Assembly: GCA_963978895.1 (NCBI GenBank)
Contig: OZ022241.1
Span: 39,334,806-39,398,805, forward strand
Origin: Erpobdella octoculata
Taxonomy: Eukaryota > Annelida > Clitellata > Hirudinida > Erpobdellidae
Direction of reading: 5' to 3'
Length of the DNA stretch: 64,000 nucleotides
The notes under the pieces were generated by a model. That model saw nothing but the letters and a program-made list of their open reading frames with translations. It had not been told where the DNA came from and did no database searches. Position numbers and translations under genes: made by a program. Positions 22,800 to 35,117 of the stretch are shown in pieces. How positions within the stretch are numbered: position 1 is the stretch's first letter; each line of letters starts with the position of its first letter.

Positions 22800-25605
22800 C
22801 TGTTTTAAATACTTTCCGAGTTGGTTTTCTCCGCTCGAGCACCAAACTATTCTGATCTAAAAATGTTAATGTTCTCCACCAGATCAGCATACGTTAATAA
22901 GATTGGTTAGAGGTTAGATGATTAAGACAGACAGAGACATCATTCTAAGAATCTAACATGAAAATATATCTTCCTTTAACGACGACATCTTTCGGTATAA
23001 CAGTTCTATGACATTCATCTTCTTATGATTGACGAAGAACCTCCCTGAGTATATTGGACGAACGTCGGTCACTCTCTCGAATAATGTCGGAACAGTTCTT
23101 CAATTCATAGAACTTTGACCGAAACCAGCTCGAAGAACAGCCTCAGGGAAACAGGAGCCGAGAAGAGGTTAGCTACGGCTACGTATTAAAAAATCCGTAG
23201 CCAACCGCAACTACGCAATTTAACCCAAGACTTAAGTGCGCACTTAAGTCGTCAAATCGATCGCCCAAAAAAAGCTGTATTTTAGGCGGTATCGACGACA
23301 ATAATAGACACCTAATTTAACAACTTTAAATTTCTCTAGCTCTTTTTTTCTCCAAACTTCTCGACGATCAAAAACTATAAAAACATTCTAGATTTAATAA
23401 GATATCCGCCTCCGCCCCGCTACAGCCCTAACGCCGGCCAACGCCCGCCATTATGCAGAAAACATTTGCACGATTAAGTGACTGACTCAGCGACGAGGCT
23501 CGTTATGCGAATGAGAATGTGAATGAATGAATAAATGAATGAATGAATGAGACGCACAATAATATTAGACTTTGAGTTTAAACGAGTGAATGTGAGGAGC
23601 AGATTGCTAAATACATTATAAATTATTATCGATCATGGTTGGCTGCTGCTTATTCACGAAATTTATTCTAGTAAACCCGACTTTCGGAAGGAAAGATTTT
23701 AATTTCCCGAGCTGTCGTCAGGTGAACAAAGTTCGACAACTCTCATATGATTAAGACTATTAATTCTATTTCATGAACGATATTGTCATAAAATATTGTT
23801 ACTCAAACAAACCCAATAAATAAATAGCAACAACTGATGTGTTTTACATTTTGGGAATTATATAAGATTCATTATAAAGGCCGAATTGAGCTTCTTATGT
23901 CCTAAAAGTTTTAGTTTAAAACTCGTGTAGGTATAATAGTAAACGTGTATATACTTATTAACTTACATCAAAGCGCACGGGGAGAATTTAATTTAACCAA
24001 TTAAATGGCATATTCACTTTTATCATATTATATATGTATGAGGATGGAGGTATAGGTACTTTCCGAAGATAATAGGTTAGGTACCATCTTATACATTTTG
24101 AACATCATAACAAACCTTGTATTTATTAATGCAAAATGTAATTAATCTATGGTGTCATGTTGCACACTACACATACACATTTACATATAGGTAGGTACTC
24201 GGGTACCTATATCCCTATATCCGTTAACTGTGTGACCTTAAAATGCTTGAAACTGTAAGGTTTAATCATTTTATCTTGAATTTACACTAGTTTTAGGCGA
24301 GAGACTGCAGACCTCTAGGCGAAAAAGTGTGCTTTAAATACTTTACTGAACCATAACCACTGTGACCTCTGGTGGTAAGCAATTTCAAAGCTTTGAACAA
24401 GTATTCAGGTGGCTCAATTTTGGTCAATGGCTGGGATTTGGTCAAGTTACCCTACCTGAATACTTGTTCAAAGCTTTGAAATTGCTTATAGCCGCAAACT
24501 TTCTGTCTTCAGCGTTCTTAAAGAAATTGGCCTTGGATGAGGAGCGAAAACGAGGATGACGACACTCAGTCACTCGTGTCATGTGTAAATCGTATATTCG
24601 TTTATTTATTTATTTATTATAAAAAAATTGTCGACCAGAAATTTTTCAAAACACATGAATATGGCTCAATATGGCGAAACCGAGTCATGAAAGAAGTATT
24701 ACGTGATAGGTCTGACAGAATCTTAAACCCTATCATTTGAACAAAGCGTAGGTATATAGCTTTTGAAAAGTGGGTGAGGGGTGAGATATAGTTATTAAGT
24801 ATGACCATGACATTTTTTAAATTGGTTGTATCCTTTTAACGGTAGGTATTCTTTCTAGTTTTAATGACTCAGAACAAGTGAAAGTTCGGTCGGTTAAAAT
24901 GAGTAATTTGTCGAAATTTCGGTAAAAATGAGGGGATATTGAAACTAGGGGGATTATTTGTCGTAATTGAAGAATTTAAAAGTTCGTGATTGGGACTTTT
25001 TTTATTTTATTTTCTCACTTGGCCCAGCGTGAACCAGAGTTCACAATCAAACAGTTAGCGATATAGGTACAATAACAATATAGTTAACTTCCTCATAGGT
25101 ATCCTGAATAGACGGCTTCGACAAGTCTCTAAATAAAATTTTAAATTGATAATATTCAGGTCTTTTTCTTGTCCATTACATGTACATTACGGTATTACAG
25201 GAAGTAGCGATATACATCTTATTGCCACTTTTGACTTGAAGACAAGATTTGAAATATAACACACATATTTGAGAATCAGGACAAAATAGTTTTTTTTTAA
25301 TCAAAATTTCAGTGTCAGTATATGGGTATATTTCATTTGAGTAAAACTTATTATGATGAGTTAATAAATATGTTGTAACAACTGGAAAAAGTATTAAGTT
25401 AAGTGAAACTATCAAAAATTCAAAATGACTAGAAACAGAACCATTGACATGACCAATGTTTAGACTACGAATGATAACTTCAACAACAAAGGATTGATAA
25501 ACCTAACACACAGAAGTTAAAACTCAATTTCAGGAATGTCAACATTCCGAGAATTCCCGGAGCAAATAATAACAATAACAATAATTATAATTATTATTAT
25601 AATTA
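22800..25605. other. Tribbles upstream / intergenic region
   Basis: No gene was recognised. The first few hundred bases are presumably the Tribbles promoter and 5' leader. It includes a short (GAAT)n run at 23,520-23,550, an AT-rich tract, and the near-perfect hairpin at 24,376-24,488 listed separately. A (TAT)n/(AAC)n patch lies at 25,565-25,605, just downstream of the first fibrinogen-domain gene. Confidence 0.55.
24376..24488. repeat. Perfect inverted repeat / hairpin, 35-bp arms, 43-nt loop
   Basis: The left arm 24,376-24,410 is the exact reverse complement of the right arm 24,454-24,488. The arm begins TAAGCAATTTCAAAGC and ends AAGTATTCAGGT. The RNA of either strand would fold into a 113-nt stem-loop of pre-microRNA-like size. 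Perfect pairing over all 35 bp is more typical of a young palindromic mobile element or siRNA source than of an animal microRNA. Confidence 0.9.
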
Positions 25606-28297
25606 TCAGTACTTTTTGATCATGATGCGGCCGTACTTAAAAGTCGTTAGACTGGTTCCTCCTCCGCTCGTCTTCCAAGTGTACATGGCCGAATTGCCGT
25701 ACACTCCGTTCAAATTCTGAGCGAAACAGTTGTTGTACCAATATCCGCTGCTGTAATCGCCAGGACAGTGACTGCCTGAAGATCTATCGGGAGTAAGAAA
25801 CGGCATACCGTTCTGCTGGGGTCGGTATGCACCAGCGGGGGGTAGGTTCAAAATGTCCAGATTGTCGCCCGAGTAATTGTAAGCATTGAGAACGTAATAA
25901 GCTGCTTCAGATCCAACCTTTACAAATTATTAAAAAGTAGAAATAACATTTTTTTTCAATAGTTCTTAGTTCTTTACGCCAGGTGTTTTAAAACTGAAAT
26001 GGTTGTATGTAGGAAGCAAATAAGTTGTATACTTCCTTCGTGGATCAAAGTTTGATCCTTTCAACTGTCCCTTCTACTTTTTCCAGGCTTGGGGCTGGCT
26101 TGTAAAAGCAAGGCGGAGTTAAGTTGAAATAAGTTGGTTATTAATTTATTAATTCTTATGTTCATTAAATATTGTATGTGTCGGTATTCAGCGGCGTAGC
26201 GATAGGGAACAGTTTTCTCTGTGCCAAACAGAAAATGAATTCAAACGTCTACTCGACTAACAAATTTTATATCTCCAAATATTCAAAATAAAATTTAAAA
26301 AAAGTAAGAAAAAACCCAAAAATCACCGTGAAATAATCATATTCATCAGACATCCATTTTCCAGCCACGAACACTTCAAATCTCAACCTGTAACTGGCAG
26401 AATTGGTCAGTTGGTAAAGTTTTTCCAGTCCAACCCAGAAGTTTCCGGTATAAATTCCGAATCCATTTTTATAAGAGCTCCAGTTTAAGTTGAAATCAGT
26501 AGAACCGTCGATTCTCTGTTGGACGACAATCCATCCGTTGACCGTGGTTGCAGAAAATGACGTTCCATTATTGGGTATACTGATCGAGAAGGTTTCATTA
26601 GTGGCAGAAAACCCTGCAACTGAGTTCGAGTTTGAGCTTGTATATTTAGTTATCAATACATACATAATACAAAAATCACAAAAATGACAGAAAAAAAGAA
26701 GCATGACAAGAAAAAAATATTCATTAAAATAAAATGTATGATTGATGAAGAGGGGCTGTATCAAAACGACTCATGGTTTTCATATTAATCTATAAATTCT
26801 TACAAAAGTTATGGATAAAAAAGTTAAAAATACTGAAAAGCAAGATTTTTATTGTGAATACTAAATTTATACGAATTGGTTGAATTTTTTTATATAGTGA
26901 ATCGTCTAATTTTGTTTGTGGCTTACAAAAAAATATTTTTTTTGAGAGAAAAATAAATTCTCACGTATAAAAATTTTGGTTTATCATAAGACGTTTAAAT
27001 ACACAAATCGTTAGGTACCTGAAGAATTTGTACAGATGGAAAGAATACGTTTTCCAGATATGCAGAAATACCGGTTACATGGATTGCTTAACTGAGGCAG
27101 TGAGTTGGAACATTTATAGAAGAGACCGCCATTGTAGGTGAATGGCAACTGACATGTGGAACTGTTGATCACCGGATAGTTGGGCTCTTGGAATGAAATA
27201 CGTGAAACTTCATATAACATTCAAAAATCAAATTATTAACATTTAGCAATCAATCAAATTGACACAAAATTATTTCAATGTTTTTTTTCAATGTTAGTGT
27301 TTCTCATTTCTAGGCCTTAAATTATCATCAACGCTTGGAGAAAAGAAACTGTATAGTTACATTTGCGTTGATTACTTGATTTACAAAAAGTTCTGCTAGT
27401 TCTGCAATTTGATTAACTATTAAAAAAGCTGAAAAACTGTAAACTTCTATTATTTTGGTTGTTACAATTTTTTCCAGACAGTGTTATTGTTGGTACTGCA
27501 TTTTAATGTTATTATTGTTGATATTAATTTTGGATTTAGCTGCTTGTTTCAAAGCGTTTGTAATTGGTTTCTAATAAACAATCATAATCACTGGCGCCAC
27601 CTTCACTCTCACCATCTTAATAACTTTCATCAGTTGGAGTGGCTATATTTTTTTTTAATTTCATCACCTTACCTAACTAACGGGCATTATTGTGTCACAG
27701 CTTTGAACAGCAGCTAAATCAAAAAGTTAAATTTCGTCAAATTCTTTTGACACAATTGAAGATATTCGAAAAATTAGTTTACAAGTAACGAAGTAAGTCT
27801 ATTGCTGTTCTGTAATCTAAAAGTCGTCTGGTGTCACACAACCAGAATCAAAAACAGCCAGATGATTTGGAACCTGTTAAAAGCTTTGCAATGTGTTTTT
27901 TTAACATTTAATAAAACTGTTGTTTATATTCATGAAAGGCAGATAGAGACAGTTAATTGCAATGTCGTTTGTACTGCTTTAACTTGTTTTGTATTCTATA
28001 GTTGACTGCAAAATTTCACGACAAATATAAATCAATCAAGAAGTCGCTGTGTTAACGTAATCGTGCTTCATAGAGAAATTGTTCGTTTGTTAAATGGCCG
28101 AATAGCATGCCAGGTCTTAGTATCTTTCACCGAGACAATTGCAAAATACAAGAATCAATATCGCCCGTTACAGTGTGTTTGTGTATGTGTGCTTATGTAC
28201 GAGTATGTATGTATGTATGTATGTATGTATGTATGTATGTATGTATGTATGTATGTATGTATGTATGTATGTATGTATGTATGTATGTATGTATGTA

Positions 28298-28394
<97 letters not shown>

Positions 28395-30650
28395 ATGTAT
28401 GTATGTATGTATGTATGTATGTATGTATGTATGTATGTATGTATGTATGTATGTATGTATGTATGTATGTATGTATGTATGTATGTATGTATGTATGTAT
28501 GTATGTATGTATGTATGTATGTATGTATGTATGTATGTATGTATGTATGTATGTATGTATGTATGTATGTATGTATGTATGTATGTATGTATGTATGTAT
28601 GTATGTATGTATGTATGTATGTATGTATGTATGTATGTATGTATGTATGTATGTATGTATGTATGTATGTATGTATGTATGTATGTATGTATGTATGTAT
28701 GTATGTATGTATGTATGTATGTATGTATGTATGTATGTATGTATGTATGTATGTATGTATGTATGTATGCGGTGGTGGCTAAGCGGTAAAGCGTTCGCCT
28801 GTCGCCTCGTAGGTCGGCGGTTCGAATCTCACTGGCGTCACCATCGTAGCTCCCTTAAGCAAGGAGTTTACACGCATTGCTCAGGTTGAGTGTCTCGCGG
28901 GGTTAACAACTCCTTTTACTAACCTTAAAAAAAAAAAAAAAAAAAAAAATTATCAGGCCCGTCGAGACGATGAACGGGGTCCGGGGCAACTTACATTTTG
29001 TGGGCTTCTAGGATCCTATTTAAAATCATTATTTATCATTATTAGTAAGCTTAACGCATTGCTTCACTTTATGGATATCGGGTTGTAACCCTTGGACGTC
29101 CCCAATGTGCCCATTTTTCATAAGCAACTTGGCCTAATCCGTGAAGAAATAGATAGTAGATAATTTCACACGGACACACACACATACACACACACACGTA
29201 TACAGCAATTTTCGTTAATGTAAATAAAAATAAACAATCGATTTCAAACATTATTCTGGGAAACGCAACATAAAACCGGAAATAAAAACAAAAACATCTG
29301 AAAAAACTTCAAATTGGTTTATTCAAAAATATATATAAACAAATTTAAAAACAAAAAAAATCACTATTGTCTTATAGCTGAAAATAAATTTAGATAAAAT
29401 AAACAGACTCAGTTTAACAATTGAAACTACGAAAAGCAACCGAAGTAGCACTACAAAGGTACTAGCAGGCATCCTTTTAACGTCCCCACATTCCATTCTT
29501 GCGAAAAAAAATCTGTTTCCGAACTATGCTTTTTCCTTTTCGTTGGATGAATCTTCCAGATTTAATCCAGAACAAAAACGCCTCCCCACTTCCACTTCAA
29601 GAACATTCAATATTCTCGATCTCCACACTTTTGAACTCATTGCTGCTTCTTCATCGATAAATTCGCACTCATAATTAATAACAAACAAGCTAAACATTGG
29701 GACACAAACTGAAATTTAATAATTAAACGTAGTGTATTTAACAGATATACGTATTTATTATTTTTTCACCAAAAACCCCATACGGTTTCCATCGCTAAAA
29801 ATTCAATTGATTTAATACGTATACCTATCATCACAAACCCTTTAGTATTTTAATCTTCGTAATTTCAATTTTGGAAAAAGGTTTGAATAAAAAACAACTT
29901 TAAAAATATTAATTCTTTTAAGATTTTTAGGTAAGACTGTAAGAGTAGTCCGCGAAGCATTAAACTGTTTTATTAAACTTGTAGCACAATTTTGATTTAT
30001 ACTTTACAGAAATTTCTTTAAAAAACTACTTTTGTTTTTGGTTTTAATAATATACTTAAATTCTGCGTCGGTCATCGTCAATCCGTAATTTTGTACATGC
30101 ATTTCGATCAACTAAAAGTTGTCAATAATTTAGAAAATATGGTTAAATGTGTTTAATTGAAAAACGATTTGTTCAAGAAATTACCTTGCTGAAGTTTTTT
30201 TAATACGTTCGACATCTGAAAAAAAACCAACAATTTAGTTATTTTGTTGTTGCAAAGTTTACATTTAAAGAAAAAAAATCTCTTGAAATTCATGACAAAT
30301 TATAAGCGAGCAAATAGATAATTATTTCTCACCACATATGAACGGCATCCTGATATTACAGAAGCAAATTTTGGGAAAGGGTCACATTCTGAAACGTAAA
30401 CGAACAAATGACACATCTTCTTATCATCATAGAAACTGACTGCATTACAGTTTTGCCTTTTTAGACACAACAAGCAACATTCTAATTCAGAACTTATGTC
30501 TATTTCTACTTCTGCATTTTCACCGGTCAGACACAATGTCCCTGTTCCTTTGGCCAGCCTCGAAAAAGTTGCACCGACTGCCCAAGCAGCTTGAGTTTTT
30601 ATAACTAAGCTGGTTACTGTAATTAAGATTGCTATTAATTCAATCATCAT
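25606..30650 (-). CDS. PAN / FN2-like / fibrinogen-domain secreted protein, diverged paralogue (F1)
   Basis: Exons on minus: 30650-30333 (signal peptide, PAN-like), 30215-30185 (31-bp microexon), 27186-27019 (FN2-like), 26613-26327 and 25917-25606 (fibrinogen C-terminal domain). Other members also have a 42-bp exon between the microexon and the FN2 exon; I did not find it here, though the flanking phases fit one of that size. Exon 5 is 287 bp, as in the paralogues; exons 1, 4 and 6 differ slightly (318, 168, 312). Visible motifs are CLLCLKRQNCNAVSF (PAN-like), CQLPFTYNGGLFYKC (FN2-like) and NGWIVVQQR with YNNCFAQNLNGVYG (fibrinogen domain). The 2.8-kb intron has been expanded by a large (ATGT)n array and a SINE. 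Likely an extracellular lectin-like protein; ligand unknown. Confidence 0.8.
25955..26125 (+). repeat. Dispersed ~170-bp repeat, copy 2
   Basis: It lies in the last intron of gene F1. Order: CGCCAGGTGTTTTAAAACTG, GAAATGGTTGTATGTAGGAA, a TACTTCCTTCGTGGATCAAA segment, TTTCCAGGCTTGGGGCTGGC and GGCGGAGTTAAGTTGAA. It is in the same order as the copy at 63,490-63,665. Confidence 0.8.
28203..28768. repeat. (ATGT)n microsatellite with an internal (GT)n block, about 566 bp
   Basis: A GTAT tetranucleotide array interrupted once by about 75 bp of pure GT dinucleotide (28,302-28,377). It lies in the long intron of gene F1 and stops abruptly at the 5' end of a SINE. It yields long MYVC-type reading frames that are not genes. 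Confidence 0.98.
28769..28949 (+). mobile_element. tRNA-derived SINE with A and B boxes and poly(A) tail
   Basis: The head carries a pol III A box (TGGCTAAGCGG) and B box (GGTTCGAATCTC) about 33 bp apart, as in a tRNA, but the T-stem and acceptor stem no longer pair, so it is not a functional tRNA gene. A tRNA-unrelated body follows, then about 22 A residues at 28,927-28,949. The 5' end abuts the (ATGT)n array exactly. Confidence 0.85.
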
Positions 30651-31029
30651 GTCTAAATGATTTGTTTGATAACGAAGCTATAAGACGAGTTTCATTTTTT
30701 TTAAATCTTAATCTATATTCTAGAAAATGTGTTTTTATTTATATGATTATATACTTATACAGTATGTTTTAGTCTTTCGCTCGGTTTTGAAACACAAGCA
30801 ACGACAGCACGCAAAGAGATTGACGATCTTTCACGGAAGATGAACAAAAAATGTAAATTGATATTATTTAAAAAAAATGGACTGTTTTGCTCGATGCATG
30901 CAATCAATCGAACAGCCTAATTATAGACAAGTTATAAATAAACTATATACATTTTTGCTAAAAAAGTTTTAAGGCTCTAAAATTTTTTCTTGCACAGCAG
31001 TCGAAAAGGCCAATCGAAAAAGAAAAAAA

Positions 31030-31125
31030 AACTACAAAATATAAAAATAAATAATAATAATAATTAATATAATAATAAATAATAATATTTAATATAATAA
31101 TAAATAATAATAATTAATATAATAG
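31030..31125. repeat. AT-rich (AAT)n-type tract
   Basis: Imperfect AATAAT/AATTAATAT repeats just upstream of the CR1/L2-like element, possibly its insertion site. Confidence 0.7.
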
Positions 31126-31302
31126 TAAAAGGGTATCGACTGAAACATTTTTTTTTAAGTGTGCATACACTACATTATAATTGTCCATAACGTATATATA
31201 ACCTATATATAAGTTATTCGTTCAAGTTTCGATCTTTGTGAACTGGAAAAGTTGTGTTTTGTGTTTGTCGAATAGGTTTCTTAAATATTTTTAACAGTTG
31301 AT

Positions 31303-32175
31303 ATGCCTGGAGGAAGAACGAAGGCAGAAGTAAAAGATCTGTTGAACGATATTGCAGGGTTGCGGCTATGTGAAAGCTGTGTGAAGTGTAATGAGGAGAG
31401 GTTGAAAGATTTAATGAAACTGGAGGAGAAACGAACGTTCGCTGAAGAGATCAAAGAGGTGAAACAAGTCATGGGCGAGGTGAAGACACATCTAGAGAGA
31501 AGTACAAAAAATGAAAAAATACTGCTTGAGCAGAAGGAACACATCCAAGAGTTAAGAATAAAACTAGAAAGTTTTAGCAAAGATTCAATAGATAAACTAG
31601 AAGAGTCCAGAGCAACAAATAAAAAGTGGTCAGAATTGTTTAAGGACAGGGTTGAAGTATTGACATCAAATGTCAAAAGTATCCAGCAATCTGTAGAAGA
31701 TACAGGTACAAAAATAAATATAGCTGCAGACAGACAGAGAAGAGTAAATAACATTGTAATATATAACATGCCAGAGAATGATAACAATTCCAGAACCAAG
31801 GATAAAGAAAATGTGCTGAAACTGTTAGGAGACATCACTGAAATACAGCTAGAAAAAGATATTAGCGATGTGTACAGACTTGGAAGTAAAAGTGAGCTGC
31901 AAAAACCCAGGCCTGTTTTGATAAAGTTTGCAAATCAGACAATTAAGAATTTGGTAATGGAGAATGCACCAAAATTGAGAGGATCAGATTCAACAAGGAA
32001 TATTATGCTTGGAAATGATTTGTCTAAGGGAGATAGGCAAGAATGTAGGAGATTGTTACAGGAAAAGAAGGAGGAAATCGGAAGGAAAGAGGATGTTAGT
32101 AAGTGGATCTTTAGGATTAAAGGAAAGGTTGGAGATTTTCATGTAGTAGCTTTTAAAAAACAAAATTTACAGTAA
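31303..32175 (+). CDS. Retrotransposon ORF1 protein (coiled coil plus RNA-binding-type domain)
   Basis: 290 aa. The N-terminal half is charged and heptad-like with CESCVKCNEERLK near residue 24, then a long Lys/Glu-rich coiled coil. The C-terminal half has NNIVIYNMPEN near 149, PRPVLIKFAN near 203 and a basic end, resembling the RRM-like core and C-terminal domain of L1/CR1 ORF1 proteins, which coat the element RNA as a trimer. It ends 60 bp before the next frame starts. Assignment by general resemblance and position. Confidence 0.75.
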   Translation: MPGGRTKAEVKDLLNDIAGLRLCESCVKCNEERLKDLMKLEEKRTFAEEIKEVKQVMGEVKTHLERSTKNEKILLEQKEHIQELRIKLESFSKDSIDKLEESRATNKKWSELFKDRVEVLTSNVKSIQQSVEDTGTKINIAADRQRRVNNIVIYNMPENDNNSRTKDKENVLKLLGDITEIQLEKDISDVYRLGSKSELQKPRPVLIKFANQTIKNLVMENAPKLRGSDSTRNIMLGNDLSKGDRQECRRLLQEKKEEIGRKEDVSKWIFRIKGKVGDFHVVAFKKQNLQ

Positions 32176-32234
32176 AGACCAGCCAAAGTAGAGTTGAGAA
32201 AACTAGATTAAATGTTTGGTGTAGAAACAATGAT

Positions 32235-35099
32235 TTGAGAAAAATGAAGGTAGTAAAACAGATGCAGAACTATGTTTCAGTGTTGTTGTCAAATGTGGAC
32301 TCTTTATCAAATAAATTCATGGAATTGCAGTTGCTTTTGGGGTCTGCAAAAACTCTGCCAGATTTAATATTGCTGAATGAGGTCAATCCTAAAAATTTAA
32401 GATTTCCACAATCAATTTCAGAATACCAGCTGAAGGGATGGCAAATATTATCTTCTGGGTTTCAGAAAGATGGTTGCAGAGGATTATTATTGTATTATAA
32501 AGAGAGTCTTTCAGTAATTGAAATAAATATGAAAATAACATTTCAGGAAAAATTATGCATTAGATTGCTAACTTCTAGAGATTTTTTGAATATTTTATTT
32601 ATTTATAGAAGCCCAAATAGTTTATCAGAAAACAATGAACTTCTTATTGACCTGCTAGAAGAATTCATGTTGTTGAAGGGTAATCATCTTCTGCTGGGAG
32701 ATTTTAATTTTCCAGAGATAAATTGGATGACTTCGAGCTGTCAGGGTTTACATACAAGAATCGAAAATAGATTTTTGAAGTTTTTGGATGACAGGTTTAT
32801 GATTCAACACATCACAGAGCCAACCAGGTTTAGACCTGGCCAAACTCCACACTTATTAGATCTTGTGGTAACTTCAAGAGAGTCTATAGATAGTATCAGA
32901 TATCTTTCACCATTGGGAAGCAGCGATCACTCGATTATTTCGTTCAATGTTTGTTTGGAGATTGAAAGCAGCTCTGGTTGTAACAGTAACAAACGACCTT
33001 GTTATGATCTGGGAGATTATACTGGTTTCAATGATTTAATTGGTGGAGCTCTGACTATGGTGCTTGAGGATGATATTTCTGTGGAAAATAAGTGGTCGAT
33101 TTTCCGAGATACGTTGATGGAACTTACAAAGCGATTTGTTCCTCACAGAGCTAAAAATAATAAATTCCGCTTTAGAATGACACAGGAACTGCGTACACTT
33201 ATTAAGCTGAAACATCAATGCTGGAGACAAGTTTATAGATATGGGGCGACCGAGAAACTAACTGAGTTTAGGAAATACCGTCAAAAGGTGAGGGTTTTGT
33301 CGGCACAACTTGAAAAAGAAAACCAGAACCTTATTGCTGCAAATTTTAAGACTAATCCCAAGAGATTTTGGAATTTTGTGCACAAAAAAGCTAAATGCAG
33401 AAATTCACCCGGCATGTTGACTGTTGATGGTTCTGTTCTCACAGAGGGATACGAGAAAGCGAAGGCGTTTGCAGAATTTTTTGCCTCTGTGTATGTGAGT
33501 GATACAGGTTCGGGTTTGACAAATATTCTGCCTTTTAGTCCTGGAGTACCTGAGGATGGTATGGATGAAGTAAAGATAGATTCTGGAATGCTTGGCAAAA
33601 AGCTAAGAGAACTTGATGGTAATAAATCGGCTGGACCAGATGGAATTCACCCTAGGGTTCTGAAAGAAACATGTGCATCAATTAACGTTTATTTAAAGCA
33701 TATATTTGAATGTTCATTGCAATCGGGAGAAGTGGTGAGGGATTGGAGATCCAGTTGTGTTGTTCCACTGTTTAAGAAAGGTCGTAAAGATATAATATCC
33801 AATTATAGACCAGTGGCATTGACATCGGTTTGTTGCAGGATACTGGAGTCAATCATTAAAGATCATCTGCTTGGATATTTTTTGAAAAATAACTTGTTTG
33901 CCAGGAACCAGTTTGGATTTCTTCCTTCACGCTCCACAACTCTACAGATGCTTGGTTTCCTTGATGTGCTTTCTAAGGCTGTGGATGTGGGAAATGAAGT
34001 TGATGTGTTATATACTGACCTGGAAAAGGCCTTTGACAAAATTCCGCATGAAAAATTGTTATATAAGTTGGAGAGATACAAAGTGCATAAACAGATTCTA
34101 AAGTGGATTAAAAACTATTTGAAAGACAGAACGTTTAGAGTGAGACTAAATGAAGAGCATTCCGAGGCTTTACGGGTGGAGAGTGGTGTTCCTCAGGGTA
34201 GTGTGTTGGGTCCTGTATTGTTCCTGATTTATATCAATGACATTTGTACTGTTTGCGAGAATATGTTTCTTTTTGCGGATGATGCTAAAATATTTAAAGT
34301 TTTGAGCAGTAAAGATGATTGTAGCAGGCTGCAGAATGATATCAATAGAGTGGTGGAGTGGTTCAATAGATGGCAGATGCAGGTGAATATTGGAAAATGC
34401 TGTCTTCTCCATGTTGGGGGGAAGCATTTCATAAATAAATATCATTTGATAGATTTAGATGGCACCACGTGTGAGATACCAACAATTGAATCAGTCTCGG
34501 ATCTCGGTATTATTATGGATTCAAAACTGCAATTCAAAGAACATATTTTATCTCGGGTAAAGAAAGCCAACATGATGCTGGGCATAATAGCAAGAAATTT
34601 TAGAAAATTGTCAGATGAAGCCTTTATTACTCTATATAAAGCCTTGGTGAGGTCCCAGCTAGAATATGGAGTACAAGTGTGGAACCCATATAGGCAAGGA
34701 TTGATCGATGCAGTAGAAAGGGTGCAGAGAAGGGCGACTAAACTGCGGCCATCCTGTGTGGGAATGCCATACGAAATGAGATTGAGAAAATTAAAGCTTC
34801 CGACATTGAAATATAGAAGAATCAGAGCGGATTTGATTTTATTATTCGATTTGTTGGCTGGAGATCTAAGGAGCTTGGTTTGTCCCACCCTGACCTTCTG
34901 TACGTATGAAAGAACCAGAGGCCACGATAGAAAGCTGGTGACATCAGGTGCACACAAAGACTGCAGGAAGTATTTCTTTGGTAATAGAGTTATTCAGGAG
35001 TGGAATAGATTGCCACAGTCGGTCGTGTCAGCTGGAGATAAATATACTTTTAGGATATTATTAGATGCTTTTTGGGGTGAAAAGGTTTATGAGTTGTGA
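32235..35099 (+). CDS. Retrotransposon ORF2: endonuclease and reverse transcriptase
   Basis: 954 aa. The N-terminal exonuclease-endonuclease-phosphatase fold shows LLNEVN near residue 45, LLLGDFNFPEINW near 153, HLLDLVVT near 210 and GSSDHSIISF near 230. The reverse transcriptase follows with SAGPDGIHPRVLK, FRxxNYRPVALTSV-type spacing, YTDLEKAFDKIPHEKL near 592, GVPQGSVLGPVLFLIYIND near 650 and active site FADDAKIF near 680. These are the classic motifs of apurinic-endonuclease-type elements such as CR1, L2 and Jockey. The tail carries the LEYGVQVWNPY segment common to this group. The frame is open throughout. Confidence 0.93.
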   Translation: MRKMKVVKQMQNYVSVLLSNVDSLSNKFMELQLLLGSAKTLPDLILLNEVNPKNLRFPQSISEYQLKGWQILSSGFQKDGCRGLLLYYKESLSVIEINMKITFQEKLCIRLLTSRDFLNILFIYRSPNSLSENNELLIDLLEEFMLLKGNHLLLGDFNFPEINWMTSSCQGLHTRIENRFLKFLDDRFMIQHITEPTRFRPGQTPHLLDLVVTSRESIDSIRYLSPLGSSDHSIISFNVCLEIESSSGCNSNKRPCYDLGDYTGFNDLIGGALTMVLEDDISVENKWSIFRDTLMELTKRFVPHRAKNNKFRFRMTQELRTLIKLKHQCWRQVYRYGATEKLTEFRKYRQKVRVLSAQLEKENQNLIAANFKTNPKRFWNFVHKKAKCRNSPGMLTVDGSVLTEGYEKAKAFAEFFASVYVSDTGSGLTNILPFSPGVPEDGMDEVKIDSGMLGKKLRELDGNKSAGPDGIHPRVLKETCASINVYLKHIFECSLQSGEVVRDWRSSCVVPLFKKGRKDIISNYRPVALTSVCCRILESIIKDHLLGYFLKNNLFARNQFGFLPSRSTTLQMLGFLDVLSKAVDVGNEVDVLYTDLEKAFDKIPHEKLLYKLERYKVHKQILKWIKNYLKDRTFRVRLNEEHSEALRVESGVPQGSVLGPVLFLIYINDICTVCENMFLFADDAKIFKVLSSKDDCSRLQNDINRVVEWFNRWQMQVNIGKCCLLHVGGKHFINKYHLIDLDGTTCEIPTIESVSDLGIIMDSKLQFKEHILSRVKKANMMLGIIARNFRKLSDEAFITLYKALVRSQLEYGVQVWNPYRQGLIDAVERVQRRATKLRPSCVGMPYEMRLRKLKLPTLKYRRIRADLILLFDLLAGDLRSLVCPTLTFCTYERTRGHDRKLVTSGAHKDCRKYFFGNRVIQEWNRLPQSVVSAGDKYTFRILLDAFWGEKVYEL

Positions 35100-35117
35100 A
35101 GACGGGGGTTTTAGATG

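Noticed and set aside
28769..28845. A functional tRNA gene
   Set aside because: A and B boxes are present, but the T-stem and acceptor stem do not pair, and a poly(A)-tailed body follows, so it is a SINE.
28063..28889. 240-260-codon frames of MYVC/VCVC repeats
   Set aside because: They arise from the (ATGT)n and (GT)n array, which is open in all three frames because it lacks stop codons.
27187..30184. The 42-bp exon of gene F1
   Set aside because: The phase of the neighbouring exons calls for it, but no stretch with matching ends and sequence stood out by eye.
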